Shown: positions 52,550 to 61,671, counted from the first letter of the stretch. The stretch is 64,000 nucleotides of DNA from Natrinema marinum (GCF_024296685.1 NZ_CP100763.1:620001-684000), one strand, 5' to 3'. The notes: a model not told the origin generated them from the sequence alone. A program made the numbers and translations.

Positions 52550-52746
52550 CGGCTGCACAGGTTAATATGCCGATAGTTCCGCCTTGAAAATACCTCATCG
52601 TCGCAATCGACCGCGAAAACCGATCGAACCGACGACTCGAGGCCGAACGACCGATCTCCGACGCCGACTCGATCAGCCCGCGGGTCCTCTCCGACTGCTG
52701 GAACACGCCGCACGTTTAACACCCTACTCGGCGAACCCCTCGAGCG

Positions 52747-54858
52747 ATGGGACGGTTATCCACACTCTTCGATCCCGAGACCGTCGCCGTGGTCGGCGCG
52801 ACCGACCGCGAGGGCGCGGTCGGGCGGGCGATCCTCGAGAACCTGCGCGACGAGTTCGCGGGGAGGGTCGTGCCGATCAACCCCTCGCGCGACGAAGTGC
52901 TCGGGCTCGAGTGTTATCCGGACGCGACGAGCGCGCCGCCGCTCGATCTGGCGGTGGTCGTGGTCCCGCCCGAGATCGTGATCGAATCGATCCGCGATCT
53001 CGCCGAGGCGGGCACCGAAAACGTCGTCGTCATCACCGCCGGCTTCTCGGAGACGGGCAGCGAGGGCGCCGCGCGGGAACGACGGCTCCGCGAGATCGCC
53101 GCCGAACACGACCTGAACGTCGTCGGCCCCAATAGCCTGGGGATCATGTCGACGCCGAACGGCATGAACGCCACGTTCGGCCCGGAGAGCGCGCTCGAGG
53201 GCTCGATCTCCTTTATGAGCCAGTCGGGGGCGTTCATCACGGCCGTCCTCGACTGGGCCAACGACCAGGGGATCGGCTTTCGAGACGTGGTCTCGCTCGG
53301 CAACAAGTCGGTCTTAGACGAGACGGACTTTATCCGCGAGTGGGGCGACGACCCCGACACCGACGTGATCATCGGCTATCTCGAGGACATCGGCGACGGA
53401 CAGGCGTTTCTCGAGGCCGCCCGCGAGGTGACGACGGAGACACCGATCGTCCTCGTCAAGTCCGGCCGGACCGACGCCGGCGCGCAGGCGGCCTCCTCGC
53501 ACACCGGTGCGATCGCGGGCAGCGAGCGGGCCTACGAGGCCGGCCTCGAGCAGGCCGGCGTGATCCGCGCGCGCTCGGTTCAAGAACTGTTCGACTACGC
53601 GCGGGCGCTTTCGGGACTGCCCGAGCCCGAGTCCGACGGCGTCGCCGTCGTCACGAACGCGGGCGGCCCCGGCGTGCTCACGACCGACGCCGTCGGCGAC
53701 TCGCGCCTCGCAATGGCCTCCTTCACCGACGAGACGATCGATCGGCTCGCCGAGGCGATGCCCGACGAGGCCAACGTCTATAATCCGATCGACGCGATCG
53801 GTGACGCCGACGTCGAGCGGTTCGCCGAGGCCTTAGAGATCGCGCTCGAAGACCCCAACGTGGGCAGCGCGATCGTCGTCGCCGCGCCGACGGCGGTGCT
53901 CCCCTACGACGACCTCGCCGAGACCGTCATCGACGAACTCGAGGCCCACGAGACGCCGGTCGTCGCCTGTCTGATGGGCGGCGAGCGGGCCCGCGAGGCC
54001 GAAGCGACGCTGCGGGAGTCAGGGGTTCCGAACTACTTCGATCCCTCGCGGGCGGTGGCGGGACTCGATGCGCTGGCGCGGTTTCGCGACGTTCGACGGC
54101 GGACGGTCGCCGAGCCCGAGGCGTTCGACGTGGATCGCGAGCGCGCCCGCGAGATTCTGGCACGAACGAAGCGGCGCAGCGACAACCGACTCGGCGTCGA
54201 GTCGATGGACCTACTCGAGGCCTACGGGATCCCCACGCCCGCGGGCGAGATCGTCGACGACCCCGACCGCGCCCGCGAGGTCGCCGAAGGGATCGACGGT
54301 GACGTCGTCCTGAAGATCGTCAGCCCCGACATCTCACACAAGTCCGATATCGGCGGCGTCAAGGTCGGCGTCGCCGACGAGGACGTCTACGACGCCTACG
54401 AGGACATCGTCGCTCGAGCGCGCACCTACCAACCCGACGCGACGATCGTCGGCGTGCAGGTCCAGGAACTGCTCGACCTCGAGTCGGCGACCGAAACCAT
54501 CGTCGGGGTGAACCGCGATCCGCAGTTCGGCCCGCTGTTGCTGTTCGGGCTGGGCGGCATCTTCGTCGAGATTCTCGAGGACACGTCGGTTCGCGTGGCT
54601 CCGATCGGCGAGGACGAGGCCCGCGAGATGGTCGACGAGATCCGTGCTGCGCCGCTTTTGCGCGGCGCTCGCGGCCGCGAGCCCGCAGACGTCGAGGGCG
54701 TCGTCGAGACGATCCAGCGACTCTCCCAGCTGGTGACGGACTTCCCGGCGATCCTCGAACTCGACGTGAACCCGCTCGTGGCGGGCCCCGATGGTGTACA
54801 GGCGGTCGACCTGCGGCTCACCGTCGACCCGGACGAACTCGACACGGAGGAACCATGA
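52747..54858 (+). CDS. acyl-CoA synthetase (ADP-forming), fused alpha and beta subunits
   Basis: 703 residues. Converts acetyl- or acyl-CoA, ADP and Pi to acid, ATP and CoA, the archaeal route of acetate formation. Domains: CoA-binding Rossmann domain (about 1-130, FDPETVAVVGATDREGAVGR), ligase/CoA domain with the phosphorylated His in AASSHTGAIAGSE (about 255), and C-terminal ATP-grasp (about 475-695, with KIVSPDISHKSDIGGVKVG and GLGGIFVEILEDTSVR). A single chain is typical of haloarchaea. It overlaps the following BioD/DRTGG gene by four bases (ATGA). Confidence 0.94.
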   Translation: MGRLSTLFDPETVAVVGATDREGAVGRAILENLRDEFAGRVVPINPSRDEVLGLECYPDATSAPPLDLAVVVVPPEIVIESIRDLAEAGTENVVVITAGFSETGSEGAARERRLREIAAEHDLNVVGPNSLGIMSTPNGMNATFGPESALEGSISFMSQSGAFITAVLDWANDQGIGFRDVVSLGNKSVLDETDFIREWGDDPDTDVIIGYLEDIGDGQAFLEAAREVTTETPIVLVKSGRTDAGAQAASSHTGAIAGSERAYEAGLEQAGVIRARSVQELFDYARALSGLPEPESDGVAVVTNAGGPGVLTTDAVGDSRLAMASFTDETIDRLAEAMPDEANVYNPIDAIGDADVERFAEALEIALEDPNVGSAIVVAAPTAVLPYDDLAETVIDELEAHETPVVACLMGGERAREAEATLRESGVPNYFDPSRAVAGLDALARFRDVRRRTVAEPEAFDVDRERAREILARTKRRSDNRLGVESMDLLEAYGIPTPAGEIVDDPDRAREVAEGIDGDVVLKIVSPDISHKSDIGGVKVGVADEDVYDAYEDIVARARTYQPDATIVGVQVQELLDLESATETIVGVNRDPQFGPLLLFGLGGIFVEILEDTSVRVAPIGEDEAREMVDEIRAAPLLRGARGREPADVEGVVETIQRLSQLVTDFPAILELDVNPLVAGPDGVQAVDLRLTVDPDELDTEEP

Positions 54859-55997
54859 CCGACACCGACTCAGACCCCGAACCCACGGACGCCGAATCGG
54901 AGACCGAACCCGCCGCCACCGACGCCAAGTCCGGCGGCGACATCGACACGCTGCTCGTCAGCTCGCTCGCCGAGAGCACCGGGAAAACCGCGATCTCGCT
55001 GGCGCTCGCCCGGCTCGCGCGCGACGAGGGCGACAGCGTCGGCTACATGAAGCCCAAGGGGACCCGGCTGCAGAGCAACGTCGGGAAGACCTTGGACGAG
55101 GACCCGCTGCTCGCCCGCGAACTGCTCGAGCTCGAGGCCGAGATGCACGATCTCGAGCCAGTCGTCTACTCGCCGACGTTCATCGAGCAGGCGATCCGCG
55201 GCCGCGAGGACCCAGGCGAACTCCGCGACCGTGTCGGCGAGGCCTTCGAGACGCTCGCGGCCGGCCGGGACCGCATGTTCGTCGAGGGCGGCGGCCGCTA
55301 CGATGTCGGCGGTATCGTCGAGCTGGCGGACGCCGACATCGCGGACCTGCTGGACGCGCGCGTGTTGCTGATCGCACCCTACGAGGTGCCCGCAGATATC
55401 GACGACGTCATCGCCGCCGCGGAGTCGTTCGGCGATCGCCTCGAGGGCGTCGTCTTCAACAACGTCTCCGACGCGGCCTTCGACGGCCTCGAGACGGACG
55501 TGATCCCGTTCCTCGAGGATCGCGGGATTCCGGTCCACGGCGTCCTCCCGAGCGAGCGCGAACTCTCGGGTGTGACCGTCGCGGATCTCGCGGACGAACT
55601 CGGCGCGACGACGCTCGTCGACGCCGGACAGGATGCCTACGTCGAGCGGTTCGCCGTCGGCGCGATGGGCGCCGACAGCGCCCTGCGACGGTTCCGTCGG
55701 ACGAAAAACGCCGCCGTCATCACCGGCGGCGACCGCGCCGAGATTCACACCGCCGCGCTCGAGGCTCCCGGCGTCCGCTGTCTCATCCTCACCGGCGGCC
55801 ACCGGCCCTCGGGGGCGATCCTCGGCCAGGCCAGCGAGAAGGGCGTGCCGATCCTCGCGGTCCGGACGGACACGCTTGCGACCGTCGAACGCGCCGAGGA
55901 CGTGATTCGGAGCGGCCGGACGCGAGACGAGGCGACCGTCGATCGGATGCAGCGACTGCTGTCCGATCACGCCGCGGTCGACGCGATCCTCGAGTAG
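54855..55997 (+). CDS. BioD-like/DRTGG-domain protein (phosphotransacetylase-family N-terminal type)
   Basis: 380 residues. After an acidic 30-residue leader comes a P-loop BioD-like domain (VSSLAESTGKTAISLALARL, then VGYMKPKG) to about residue 230. A DRTGG domain follows (about 245-345; NAAVITGGDRAEIHTAALEA, CLILTGGHRPSG). The architecture equals the N-terminal part of some bacterial phosphotransacetylases without the catalytic PTA domain, so it is more likely regulatory or nucleotide-sensing than an acetyltransferase. Translational coupling to the ADP-forming acyl-CoA synthetase suggests it tunes acetate metabolism. Confidence 0.85.
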   Translation: MTDTDSDPEPTDAESETEPAATDAKSGGDIDTLLVSSLAESTGKTAISLALARLARDEGDSVGYMKPKGTRLQSNVGKTLDEDPLLARELLELEAEMHDLEPVVYSPTFIEQAIRGREDPGELRDRVGEAFETLAAGRDRMFVEGGGRYDVGGIVELADADIADLLDARVLLIAPYEVPADIDDVIAAAESFGDRLEGVVFNNVSDAAFDGLETDVIPFLEDRGIPVHGVLPSERELSGVTVADLADELGATTLVDAGQDAYVERFAVGAMGADSALRRFRRTKNAAVITGGDRAEIHTAALEAPGVRCLILTGGHRPSGAILGQASEKGVPILAVRTDTLATVERAEDVIRSGRTRDEATVDRMQRLLSDHAAVDAILE

Positions 55998-56090
55998 GCA
56001 GGGCGTCTGACGCCAGTCGAGCGACGCCTGTCAGTCGCCCACTTCGTTCGACGGTTCGTTTTTATCGCTGGACGAAGTCGGGTCGAACAG

Positions 56091-56861
56091 ATGGCCAACG
56101 TTACCGTTTCACACGACGATGCGGACCGGTTCGCGACCGTGACGATCGACCGCCCGGACGCGGGCAACGCGATGTCCCCGGCCGTTATCGCCGAACTGCA
56201 GGAACTCATCGAGGCGACCGCGGCGGACGAATCCGTCCGATCGATCGTCGTCACCGGCGCCGGCGGGACCTTCTCGGCGGGCGCCGACATAGACGTGCTC
56301 GCCGCTCGAGCCGACGATCCCGATGCCGTGGTCGACTACCTCGACTCGTTTTCGGAGCTGTACGCCCGCATGGAGGGCGTCTCGGTGCCGATCATCGGGC
56401 GGGTAAACGGCCCCGCGTACGGCGGCGGCTACGAACTCGCGATGGCCTGCGACGTTCGGATCGCCTCGACCGAGGCGGAACTCTGTCCGGCGGAGCTTCG
56501 AATGGGGATCGTACCGCCGTTCGAGCGCCTCGCCATGGAACTCGGCGAGGGCCTCGCGCGGGAGCTGTGTTTCACCGGGGGCGTCCTCGAGGCCGAGGCA
56601 GTCGCCGACGCCGGCCTGTTCAGTCGCGTCGTCGCGCCGGAGCGACTCGACGACGCGGTTCGCGATATCGCAAGTCGGATCGCCGCCCGGAGTCCGAACG
56701 CGGTCGCACAGACGAAGCGGGCGATGGTCAGACACCGGGCCGACGAGATCGCTCGCGGGCGGGCGTATCGACACGCGCTCGACGAGCAGTGCGTGCGCCA
56801 CCCGGACTTCGCCGAGTCGGTCGCGGCGTTTCGCGAGGGACGAGAGCCCGACTACGAGTGA
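56091..56861 (+). CDS. enoyl-CoA hydratase/isomerase family protein
   Basis: 256 residues, crotonase fold. The oxyanion-hole motifs are VTGAGGTFSAGADIDVLAAR (about 55-75) and IGRVNGPAYGGGYELAMACD (about 101-120). At the catalytic positions, AELRMGIVPPFERLAMEL has no Glu pair like that of the dehydratases, so isomerase, hydrolase or lyase activity on a CoA thioester is as likely as hydration. Preceded by a TATA-like TTTTTATCG about 30 bp upstream. Monocistronic. Confidence 0.87.
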   Translation: MANVTVSHDDADRFATVTIDRPDAGNAMSPAVIAELQELIEATAADESVRSIVVTGAGGTFSAGADIDVLAARADDPDAVVDYLDSFSELYARMEGVSVPIIGRVNGPAYGGGYELAMACDVRIASTEAELCPAELRMGIVPPFERLAMELGEGLARELCFTGGVLEAEAVADAGLFSRVVAPERLDDAVRDIASRIAARSPNAVAQTKRAMVRHRADEIARGRAYRHALDEQCVRHPDFAESVAAFREGREPDYE

Positions 56862-56947
56862 TCGGGCTCGAGGCGCGGACCGACGTTCGTCGCGGTGACT
56901 GTCACGTCTGACCAAGAATTAAGAGTCCGCCACGCATGGAGCCTGAC

Positions 56948-57241
56948 ATGGACGACATTCCCCAGGAGATCACGTCCCTCGTCGGTCGCGAGGTGTACTC
57001 GAACAACGGCGTCTTCGTCGGCGAAGTCGAGGACCTCCGGCTGAACATCGACGGCGAAGCGGTCACCGGACTGGCGCTGTCGAACCTCAACAGCGAACTG
57101 TTCGCGAACGAAGCCCGCAGCGGCCAGGGCGTCATCGTTCCCTACCGCTGGGTGCGGTCGGTCGGCGACATCATCCTCATCAATGACGTCGTCGAGCGCG
57201 TCCGCGAGCCCGACGAGGAAGAAGACGAGCTGCTGGCCTGA
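56948..57241 (+). CDS. PRC-barrel domain protein, CdpB1-like
   Basis: 97 residues from the second ATG (56948): MDDIPQEITSLVGREVYSNN, one PRC-barrel with VGEVEDLRLNIDGEAVTGLA and VPYRWVRSVGDIILINDVVE, and an acidic tail. The ATG at 56936 is too close to the TATA-like GAATTAAGAG (56915-56924) for a leaderless start. Haloarchaeal proteins of this size and type include the FtsZ-associated division proteins CdpB1/CdpB2, and the sequence resembles what I recall of CdpB1. This assignment is from memory and unverified. The DHH-type gene next to it is convergent. Confidence 0.75.
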   Translation: MDDIPQEITSLVGREVYSNNGVFVGEVEDLRLNIDGEAVTGLALSNLNSELFANEARSGQGVIVPYRWVRSVGDIILINDVVERVREPDEEEDELLA

Positions 57242-57246
57242 GCTCT

Positions 57247-58704
57247 CTAACTACCGTTCGAGCCCTCGCTGCTTCCCTCGACCCCCATCGCGTCGAACAG
57301 CGTCCGCTTGACCGCCTCTTCGGTCAGATCGAGCAGCGTGTCCCGCGTGTCCTCCGAAATTTCGATCCCGGTAAAGATGCCCAGCGGGATCTCCGCGCTG
57401 GCCTGTGTCGAGTGACCGGCCGTCTCGCCGATTTCGCCGTAGGCGTCGTCGAGCACCTTGCCGATGTTGATGCGGATGTCCTTCGAGCGCCCGGCGAGGA
57501 AGATCGTCTCGTCGGCGATGCCGAAGACCGCCGTGGTGGTGACGCCCTCGAGGTTCAGCAGGTGGCTGGCAGCCTGGGTCAGCGCCTCGCGGTCGCGGAC
57601 GAAGCCGGCGTTGGAGACGAGGTGGCTGCCCTGCACGTCCCGGTTCGTGATCGCTTCGGCGAGCACGTCCAGCGTCTCGGGGGACATCGACGGCGATTCG
57701 ACCTGTTCTAACGTGTCGTGGTTCGCGAAGGGATAGAGGTAGGCGGCGGCGGTCAGATCAGCGGGGGTGGTGTCGCGTTTGAAATCCAGGGTCTCCGCGC
57801 GGATGCCGTAGAGCAACGCGGTGGCGACCTCCTCGGAGACGTTCATATCGAACTCCTGAATGTACTTCGTCATGATCGTCGACGTCGATGACATGTTCGG
57901 CCGGATGTCGACGAACTCGGGTTCGAACTCCGTCTCCGATTCCGCCTCGTGGTGGTCGATCACGATGTCGACCGGAAGCTCCATCTCGCTCGAGGTGGCG
58001 TGGTCGACCAGCGCCACGGTATCGTAGATCGTGTGATCCTCGATCTCGTCCCACCCGACGAGATCGATCCCGAGCAAATTGACGAACGCGCGGTTCTCCT
58101 GGTGGCCCACGTCGCCCAGATAGATGATGTCCGACTCGACGCCGAGGTGGTCGGCAATCGCCTGCAAGGCCGCCGCGCTGGCGATCGAGTCCGGGTCGGG
58201 GCTGTCCTGGGTGACGACCGCCAGCCGGGTCGTGGTCTCCTCGACGATCCCCGCGAGTTTGCCCGCGTTGTACTCGAGTTCGCCTGACTCGAGGGCTCGC
58301 AGTGCGGATTCGGCGATGACCGAGGAAGGGTTGATGACGATGTCGGCCCCGAGTTCGGAGAGTTCGTCGCCGGAGACGGGGTCACTCGCGCGAGCGACGA
58401 TGAACTGGTTGTCGCCGCCGTTGCGGATGTGTTCGACGGCGCGCTTGTTGGATTCGACATCCGAGGCCAGGATAAGAACGACGTCGCGGTCCGCGACGAG
58501 ATCCGCGACCGAAGCTTCGCGAATATCGGCCGACCGGGCGTCTAGGTCCTGATCTCGGAGCGACTCGACGCGACTCTCGTCTTGATCGATGATGAAAACG
58601 TCCTTGCCCTGTTCGGCAAGTTCCTCCGCGACGGCGTACCCCACGCTGCCACAGCCTAAGATAGCGTAGTCAGAGATCGATGAAATCGTAACCCCCGTAC
58701 TCAT
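57247..58704 (-). CDS. TrkA-N/DHH-DHHA1 phosphoesterase
   Basis: 485 residues from the ATG at 58702-58704. N-terminal Rossmann TrkA-N domain (about 1-130; YAILGCGSVGYAVAEELAEQ, FIIDQDESRV). DHH phosphoesterase domain (about 150-330) with VTQDSPDPDSIASAAALQAI, VALVDHA and IVIDHHEAE. DHHA1 domain (about 370-465) ending GRSKDIRINIGKVLDDAYG and the GGxxxxAG-like ETAGHSTQASAEI. Relatives cleave short oligonucleotides, pAp or cyclic di-AMP. The nucleotide-binding front could sense NAD or a cyclic dinucleotide. Cytoplasmic; ends tail to tail with the PRC-barrel gene. Confidence 0.9.
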   Translation of the reverse strand: MSTGVTISSISDYAILGCGSVGYAVAEELAEQGKDVFIIDQDESRVESLRDQDLDARSADIREASVADLVADRDVVLILASDVESNKRAVEHIRNGGDNQFIVARASDPVSGDELSELGADIVINPSSVIAESALRALESGELEYNAGKLAGIVEETTTRLAVVTQDSPDPDSIASAAALQAIADHLGVESDIIYLGDVGHQENRAFVNLLGIDLVGWDEIEDHTIYDTVALVDHATSSEMELPVDIVIDHHEAESETEFEPEFVDIRPNMSSTSTIMTKYIQEFDMNVSEEVATALLYGIRAETLDFKRDTTPADLTAAAYLYPFANHDTLEQVESPSMSPETLDVLAEAITNRDVQGSHLVSNAGFVRDREALTQAASHLLNLEGVTTTAVFGIADETIFLAGRSKDIRINIGKVLDDAYGEIGETAGHSTQASAEIPLGIFTGIEISEDTRDTLLDLTEEAVKRTLFDAMGVEGSSEGSNGS

Positions 58705-58868
58705 TGCCCGAGTGGTCGGACCGGTCGCACTTAACGCTCCCGAAGAGTGGCACGAACTGACGGCTTGCGCTGGGAGACTCGAGGCCGGCGACCGTCGCTC
58801 GTGGACCACTGCCACGGTGCCTGCCAAGGGAAACGTATTTGAACGACCGAAGGAAAGTCGGAGGTACA

Positions 58869-58942
58869 GGGCCGGTAGCTCAGTCCGGCAGAGCGTCTGA
58901 CTCTTAATCAGACGGTCGCGTGTTCAAATCGCGCCCGGCCCG
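58869..58942 (+). tRNA. tRNA-Lys (CTT anticodon)
   Basis: 74 nt fold into a full cloverleaf. The acceptor stem GGGCCGG pairs with CCGGCCC. A D-arm GCTC/GAGC follows. The anticodon stem TCTGA/TCAGA encloses loop CTCTTAA with anticodon CTT. The T-arm GCGTG/CGCGC (one G-T pair) encloses TTCAAAT. The discriminator base is G; no intron and no encoded CCA. A short T-run (CTTTTG) directly after the gene may terminate it. Confidence 0.95.
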
Positions 58943-59042
58943 CTTTTGCGACGAATCACCGGCGAGTGTCGACCCTGTACAGAGTTCCTCGTGGCCCGAA
59001 CGACCGACTATAAGATCGTTTAGACCGTATTCTCGAGCCACG

Positions 59043-59708
59043 ATGTCCGTCGACTACGAGAAACTCACGTTCGAACGTATCGGCCACGCGAGCGTCCGTG
59101 TCGAGACCGACGACGGTCTCGTCGTCTACGTCGATCCGTGGAGCGAGCAACTCGAGGGAGAACCGAACGACGGCGACGTGGTGTTCGTCACGCACGACGA
59201 CTTCGATCACTACGATCCCGAGGGGATCGCGGCCGTCGCCGGCGAGGACGCCACGGTCGCGGTCTTCGAAGCCGTCGACACGAGTGACCTCGTGCGTGAC
59301 GTCGTAGATCTCCCCTACTCGGGGGAGACGACGGTCGGTGGAATCGACGTCGAGACGGTGCCTGCGTACAACGACTCCGACGGCGAGCACGTCGACGACG
59401 ACGGCGATCCGTTCCACGCCGACGGGGAGGTGATCGGCCTAGTGCTCACGCTCGAGGGGACGACGGTCTTCTTCCCGTCGGATACGGACTTCCTCGACCA
59501 CCACGAGTCGATCTCGGCGGACGTGTTCGTCCCGCCGATCGGCGGCCACTACACGATGGACCGCCGCGAGGCCGCGGACTTCGCGCGCAGCGTCGACCCC
59601 GACCTCGTGCTGCCCGAACACTACGACACCTTCGAACCGATCGAGACCGACGCCGAGGCGTTCGCCGACGATCTCGAGGCGGAGGGCATCCGCGTCGAAC
59701 TGTTCTAA
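59043..59708 (+). CDS. MBL-fold metallo-hydrolase, UlaG-like
   Basis: 221 residues from the ATG at 59043. Metal motif VFVTHDDFDHYDPEGI (HxDxDH), early RIGHASVRVETDDGLVVYVD, FPSDTDFLDHHESI for the bridging Asp, FVPPIGGHYTMDRREA, and a late LPEHYDTF. This is the UlaG-like branch of small MBL hydrolases; the substrate is unknown. Cytoplasmic. A TATA-like CTATAAG lies about 30-35 bp upstream (59009-59015). It starts about 100 bp after tRNA-Lys. Confidence 0.9.
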   Translation: MSVDYEKLTFERIGHASVRVETDDGLVVYVDPWSEQLEGEPNDGDVVFVTHDDFDHYDPEGIAAVAGEDATVAVFEAVDTSDLVRDVVDLPYSGETTVGGIDVETVPAYNDSDGEHVDDDGDPFHADGEVIGLVLTLEGTTVFFPSDTDFLDHHESISADVFVPPIGGHYTMDRREAADFARSVDPDLVLPEHYDTFEPIETDAEAFADDLEAEGIRVELF

Positions 59709-59747
59709 AGTTCGATCGCCGAACGCCGGGCGTATCGACCGTGCGAA

Positions 59748-59763
59748 GGAACCGATACCGGTT
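59748..59763 (+). promoter_or_regulatory. operator copy 1 before the tungstate/molybdate genes
   Basis: GGAACCGATACCGGTT contains a perfect inverted repeat AACCG-ATAC-CGGTT. A second copy lies exactly 32 bp downstream, about three helical turns, so two regulator dimers could sit on one face of the DNA. Confidence 0.6.
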
Positions 59764-59779
59764 ACGTTCCCACAATATT

Positions 59780-59795
59780 GGAACCGATACCAGTT
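59780..59795 (+). promoter_or_regulatory. operator copy 2 before the tungstate/molybdate genes
   Basis: GGAACCGATACCAGTT differs from copy 1 by one base. It abuts the TATA-like GTATTTA (59796-59802), itself about 28 bp before the ATG at 59825, so occupancy would block the promoter. Confidence 0.65.
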
Positions 59796-59824
59796 GTATT
59801 TACGCTGGCAATCGAACGGGACGT

Positions 59825-60778
59825 ATGCGCAGTCGCGACGGCCGAACCGACGCGTCCGCCACGGGCCGTCGAGCGGTTCTCGCCGCGACCGGCGGGCTGA
59901 CGGCCGGCCTGATCGGGACGGCGGGCTGTCTCGGAAGCGCAGACGCCGTTCGCGTGCTCGCCGCTGGCAGTCTGGCCGTTCCCCTCGAGGACGGTGTCGG
60001 GCCGGCATTCGAGTCTGCGTCCGACACGCGATACGAGGGCGAGTACTACGGGACCAACGCCGTGTTGCGCTTCGTCGAGGACGGGACGAAGCACCCGGAC
60101 GTGGTGATCGGAGCCGACGTGGACCTCCTGCGCGATCGGCTCTACCCCGCGCAGGCCAACTGGGACGCCGAATTCGCGGCCAACGAGGTCGTGATCGCCT
60201 TCGCGCCGGAGACGACGTTGGGCCGGCGGCTCGCGGCCGGCGACCCGTGGTACGAGGTCTTCGCCGATGCTGAGGACGGCGAGATCGCAATCAGTGATCC
60301 GGACCTCGATCCGCTGGGCTACCGGGCGCTGCTCCTGTTCGAACTCGCCGAGCGCGAACACGCCCTCGGGGGCTTTCGCGACGCGCTGGCCGAGAAAGTC
60401 TACCGCGAGCCCGACGAACCGCGGCTGCTCGCAGGCCTCGAGAACGGAAACCGAGCTTGTGCGGTCGCCTACAGCAACATGGCGGCCGAACGTGATGTCG
60501 GAGTCCGCGAACTGCCCGACGCCTACAACTTCGGGAACCCGTCGTACGCCGACCGCTACGCTCGAGTGCGCTACACGACCGAAAGCGGCCACACCGTCGC
60601 GGGATCGCCGGTGGTCTACAACGCGACGGTCCCGACCGATGCGGACGATCCCGATACGGGCCGGGAGTTCGTCTCGTTCCTGCTCGAGCGCGACGACCTG
60701 CTCGCCGAGCGCGGCCTGCGCGTCGGCGACGCGCTGCCGCGGTTCCACGGCGACCCGCCGGAGGCGATCGGGCCGTGA
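59825..60778 (+). CDS. wtpA: tungstate/molybdate ABC transporter substrate-binding lipoprotein
   Basis: 317 residues from the ATG at 59825, supported by the TATA box about 28 bp upstream. The Tat-like GRRAVLAATGG and lipobox GTAGC give a lipid-anchored binding protein. The mature sequence follows the WtpA pattern: VLAAGSLAVPLEDGVGPAF, VVIGADVDLLRDRLYP, FAANEVVIAF, DPWYEVFADA, and ISDPDLDPLGYRALLLF. It binds tungstate or molybdate outside the cell; which one is preferred cannot be told. Its stop overlaps the permease start (GTGA). Two operator copies precede it. Confidence 0.87.
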   Translation: MRSRDGRTDASATGRRAVLAATGGLTAGLIGTAGCLGSADAVRVLAAGSLAVPLEDGVGPAFESASDTRYEGEYYGTNAVLRFVEDGTKHPDVVIGADVDLLRDRLYPAQANWDAEFAANEVVIAFAPETTLGRRLAAGDPWYEVFADAEDGEIAISDPDLDPLGYRALLLFELAEREHALGGFRDALAEKVYREPDEPRLLAGLENGNRACAVAYSNMAAERDVGVRELPDAYNFGNPSYADRYARVRYTTESGHTVAGSPVVYNATVPTDADDPDTGREFVSFLLERDDLLAERGLRVGDALPRFHGDPPEAIGP

Positions 60779-61671
60779 GCCGTCTGCACCGTCGTCGCGA
60801 CGAGTCCTCGAGCGGCGAAAGGTCGGTCGGCGACGGCGCGTCCGAGGAGCGCTCGAGTCGGCCTCCCGTTGGGGGTCACAGCGGCGGCTTCGAGCGGGTT
60901 CCCGGCGGGCTCGCCGTGCCGGCGCTGCTCGGCGGTATCCTGCTCGCGTACTTCGTCGTCCCCGTCGCCGTCTTCCTGTTGCAGGCCCGCGAGGTGGATC
61001 TCGTCGCCGCCGTCGCCGATCCGGCGATTCGGGACGCCGTCGCGACCTCGCTGCTGACGGCTCCGGTCTCGACGGCCATCGCGACCGTCTTCGGCGTGCC
61101 GCTGGCGTACGTCCTCTCGCGGGCCTCGTTTCGCGGGAAGCGGCTGCTCGAGGCCGCCGTCTTGCTTCCGCTGGTCGTCCCGCCGATCGTCGGCGGCGTC
61201 ATGCTGTTGACCGTCGTGGGCCGCTACACGCCGATCGGATCGGTCGCGGCGGCGCTGGGCGTGCCGTTGACCGGGAGCCACGCCGGCGTGATCCTCGCCC
61301 AGACGTTCGTCGCCGCGCCGTTTCTGGTCGTCACCGCTCGCGCGGGGTTCGACGGCGTCGATCCACGGCTCGAGGAGGCATCTCGGACGCTGGGGTACGG
61401 TCGTTTACGGACGATTCGACTGGTCTCGCTGCCGCTCGCGCGAGACGCGATCGCCGCCGGCATCGTGCTGACGTTCGTCCGGGCAATCGGCGAGTTCGGC
61501 GCGACGATGATGGTCGCGTACACCCCGAGAACGATGCCGACCCAGATCCGCGTCTCGTTTATCGCCCGCGGGATCGACGCGATCGTGCCGATCGCGCTCG
61601 CCCTGCTCGCGATCGCGGTCATCGTCGTCGTCGCCGTCCAGTTGCTGGTCGGAACGCCACGTCGGCACTGA
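60775..61671 (+). CDS. wtpB: tungstate/molybdate ABC transporter permease
   Basis: 298 residues from GTG at 60775, overlapping the binding-protein stop. A charged leader of about 45 residues is followed by about six membrane helices. The EAA loop that contacts the ATPase is SRTLGYGRLRTIRLVSLPLA, and VRAIGEFGATMMVAYTPRTM follows, as in ModB/WtpB permeases. It needs an ATP-binding partner that is not encoded next to it: the following gene is a transcription regulator. Confidence 0.9.
   Translation: MSRLHRRRDESSSGERSVGDGASEERSSRPPVGGHSGGFERVPGGLAVPALLGGILLAYFVVPVAVFLLQAREVDLVAAVADPAIRDAVATSLLTAPVSTAIATVFGVPLAYVLSRASFRGKRLLEAAVLLPLVVPPIVGGVMLLTVVGRYTPIGSVAAALGVPLTGSHAGVILAQTFVAAPFLVVTARAGFDGVDPRLEEASRTLGYGRLRTIRLVSLPLARDAIAAGIVLTFVRAIGEFGATMMVAYTPRTMPTQIRVSFIARGIDAIVPIALALLAIAVIVVVAVQLLVGTPRRH

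Noticed and set aside
59005-59025. A reverse-strand near match of the shared promoter element before the MBL gene
   Set aside because: The spacing is off by one base and it points away from the gene, so it was treated as chance.
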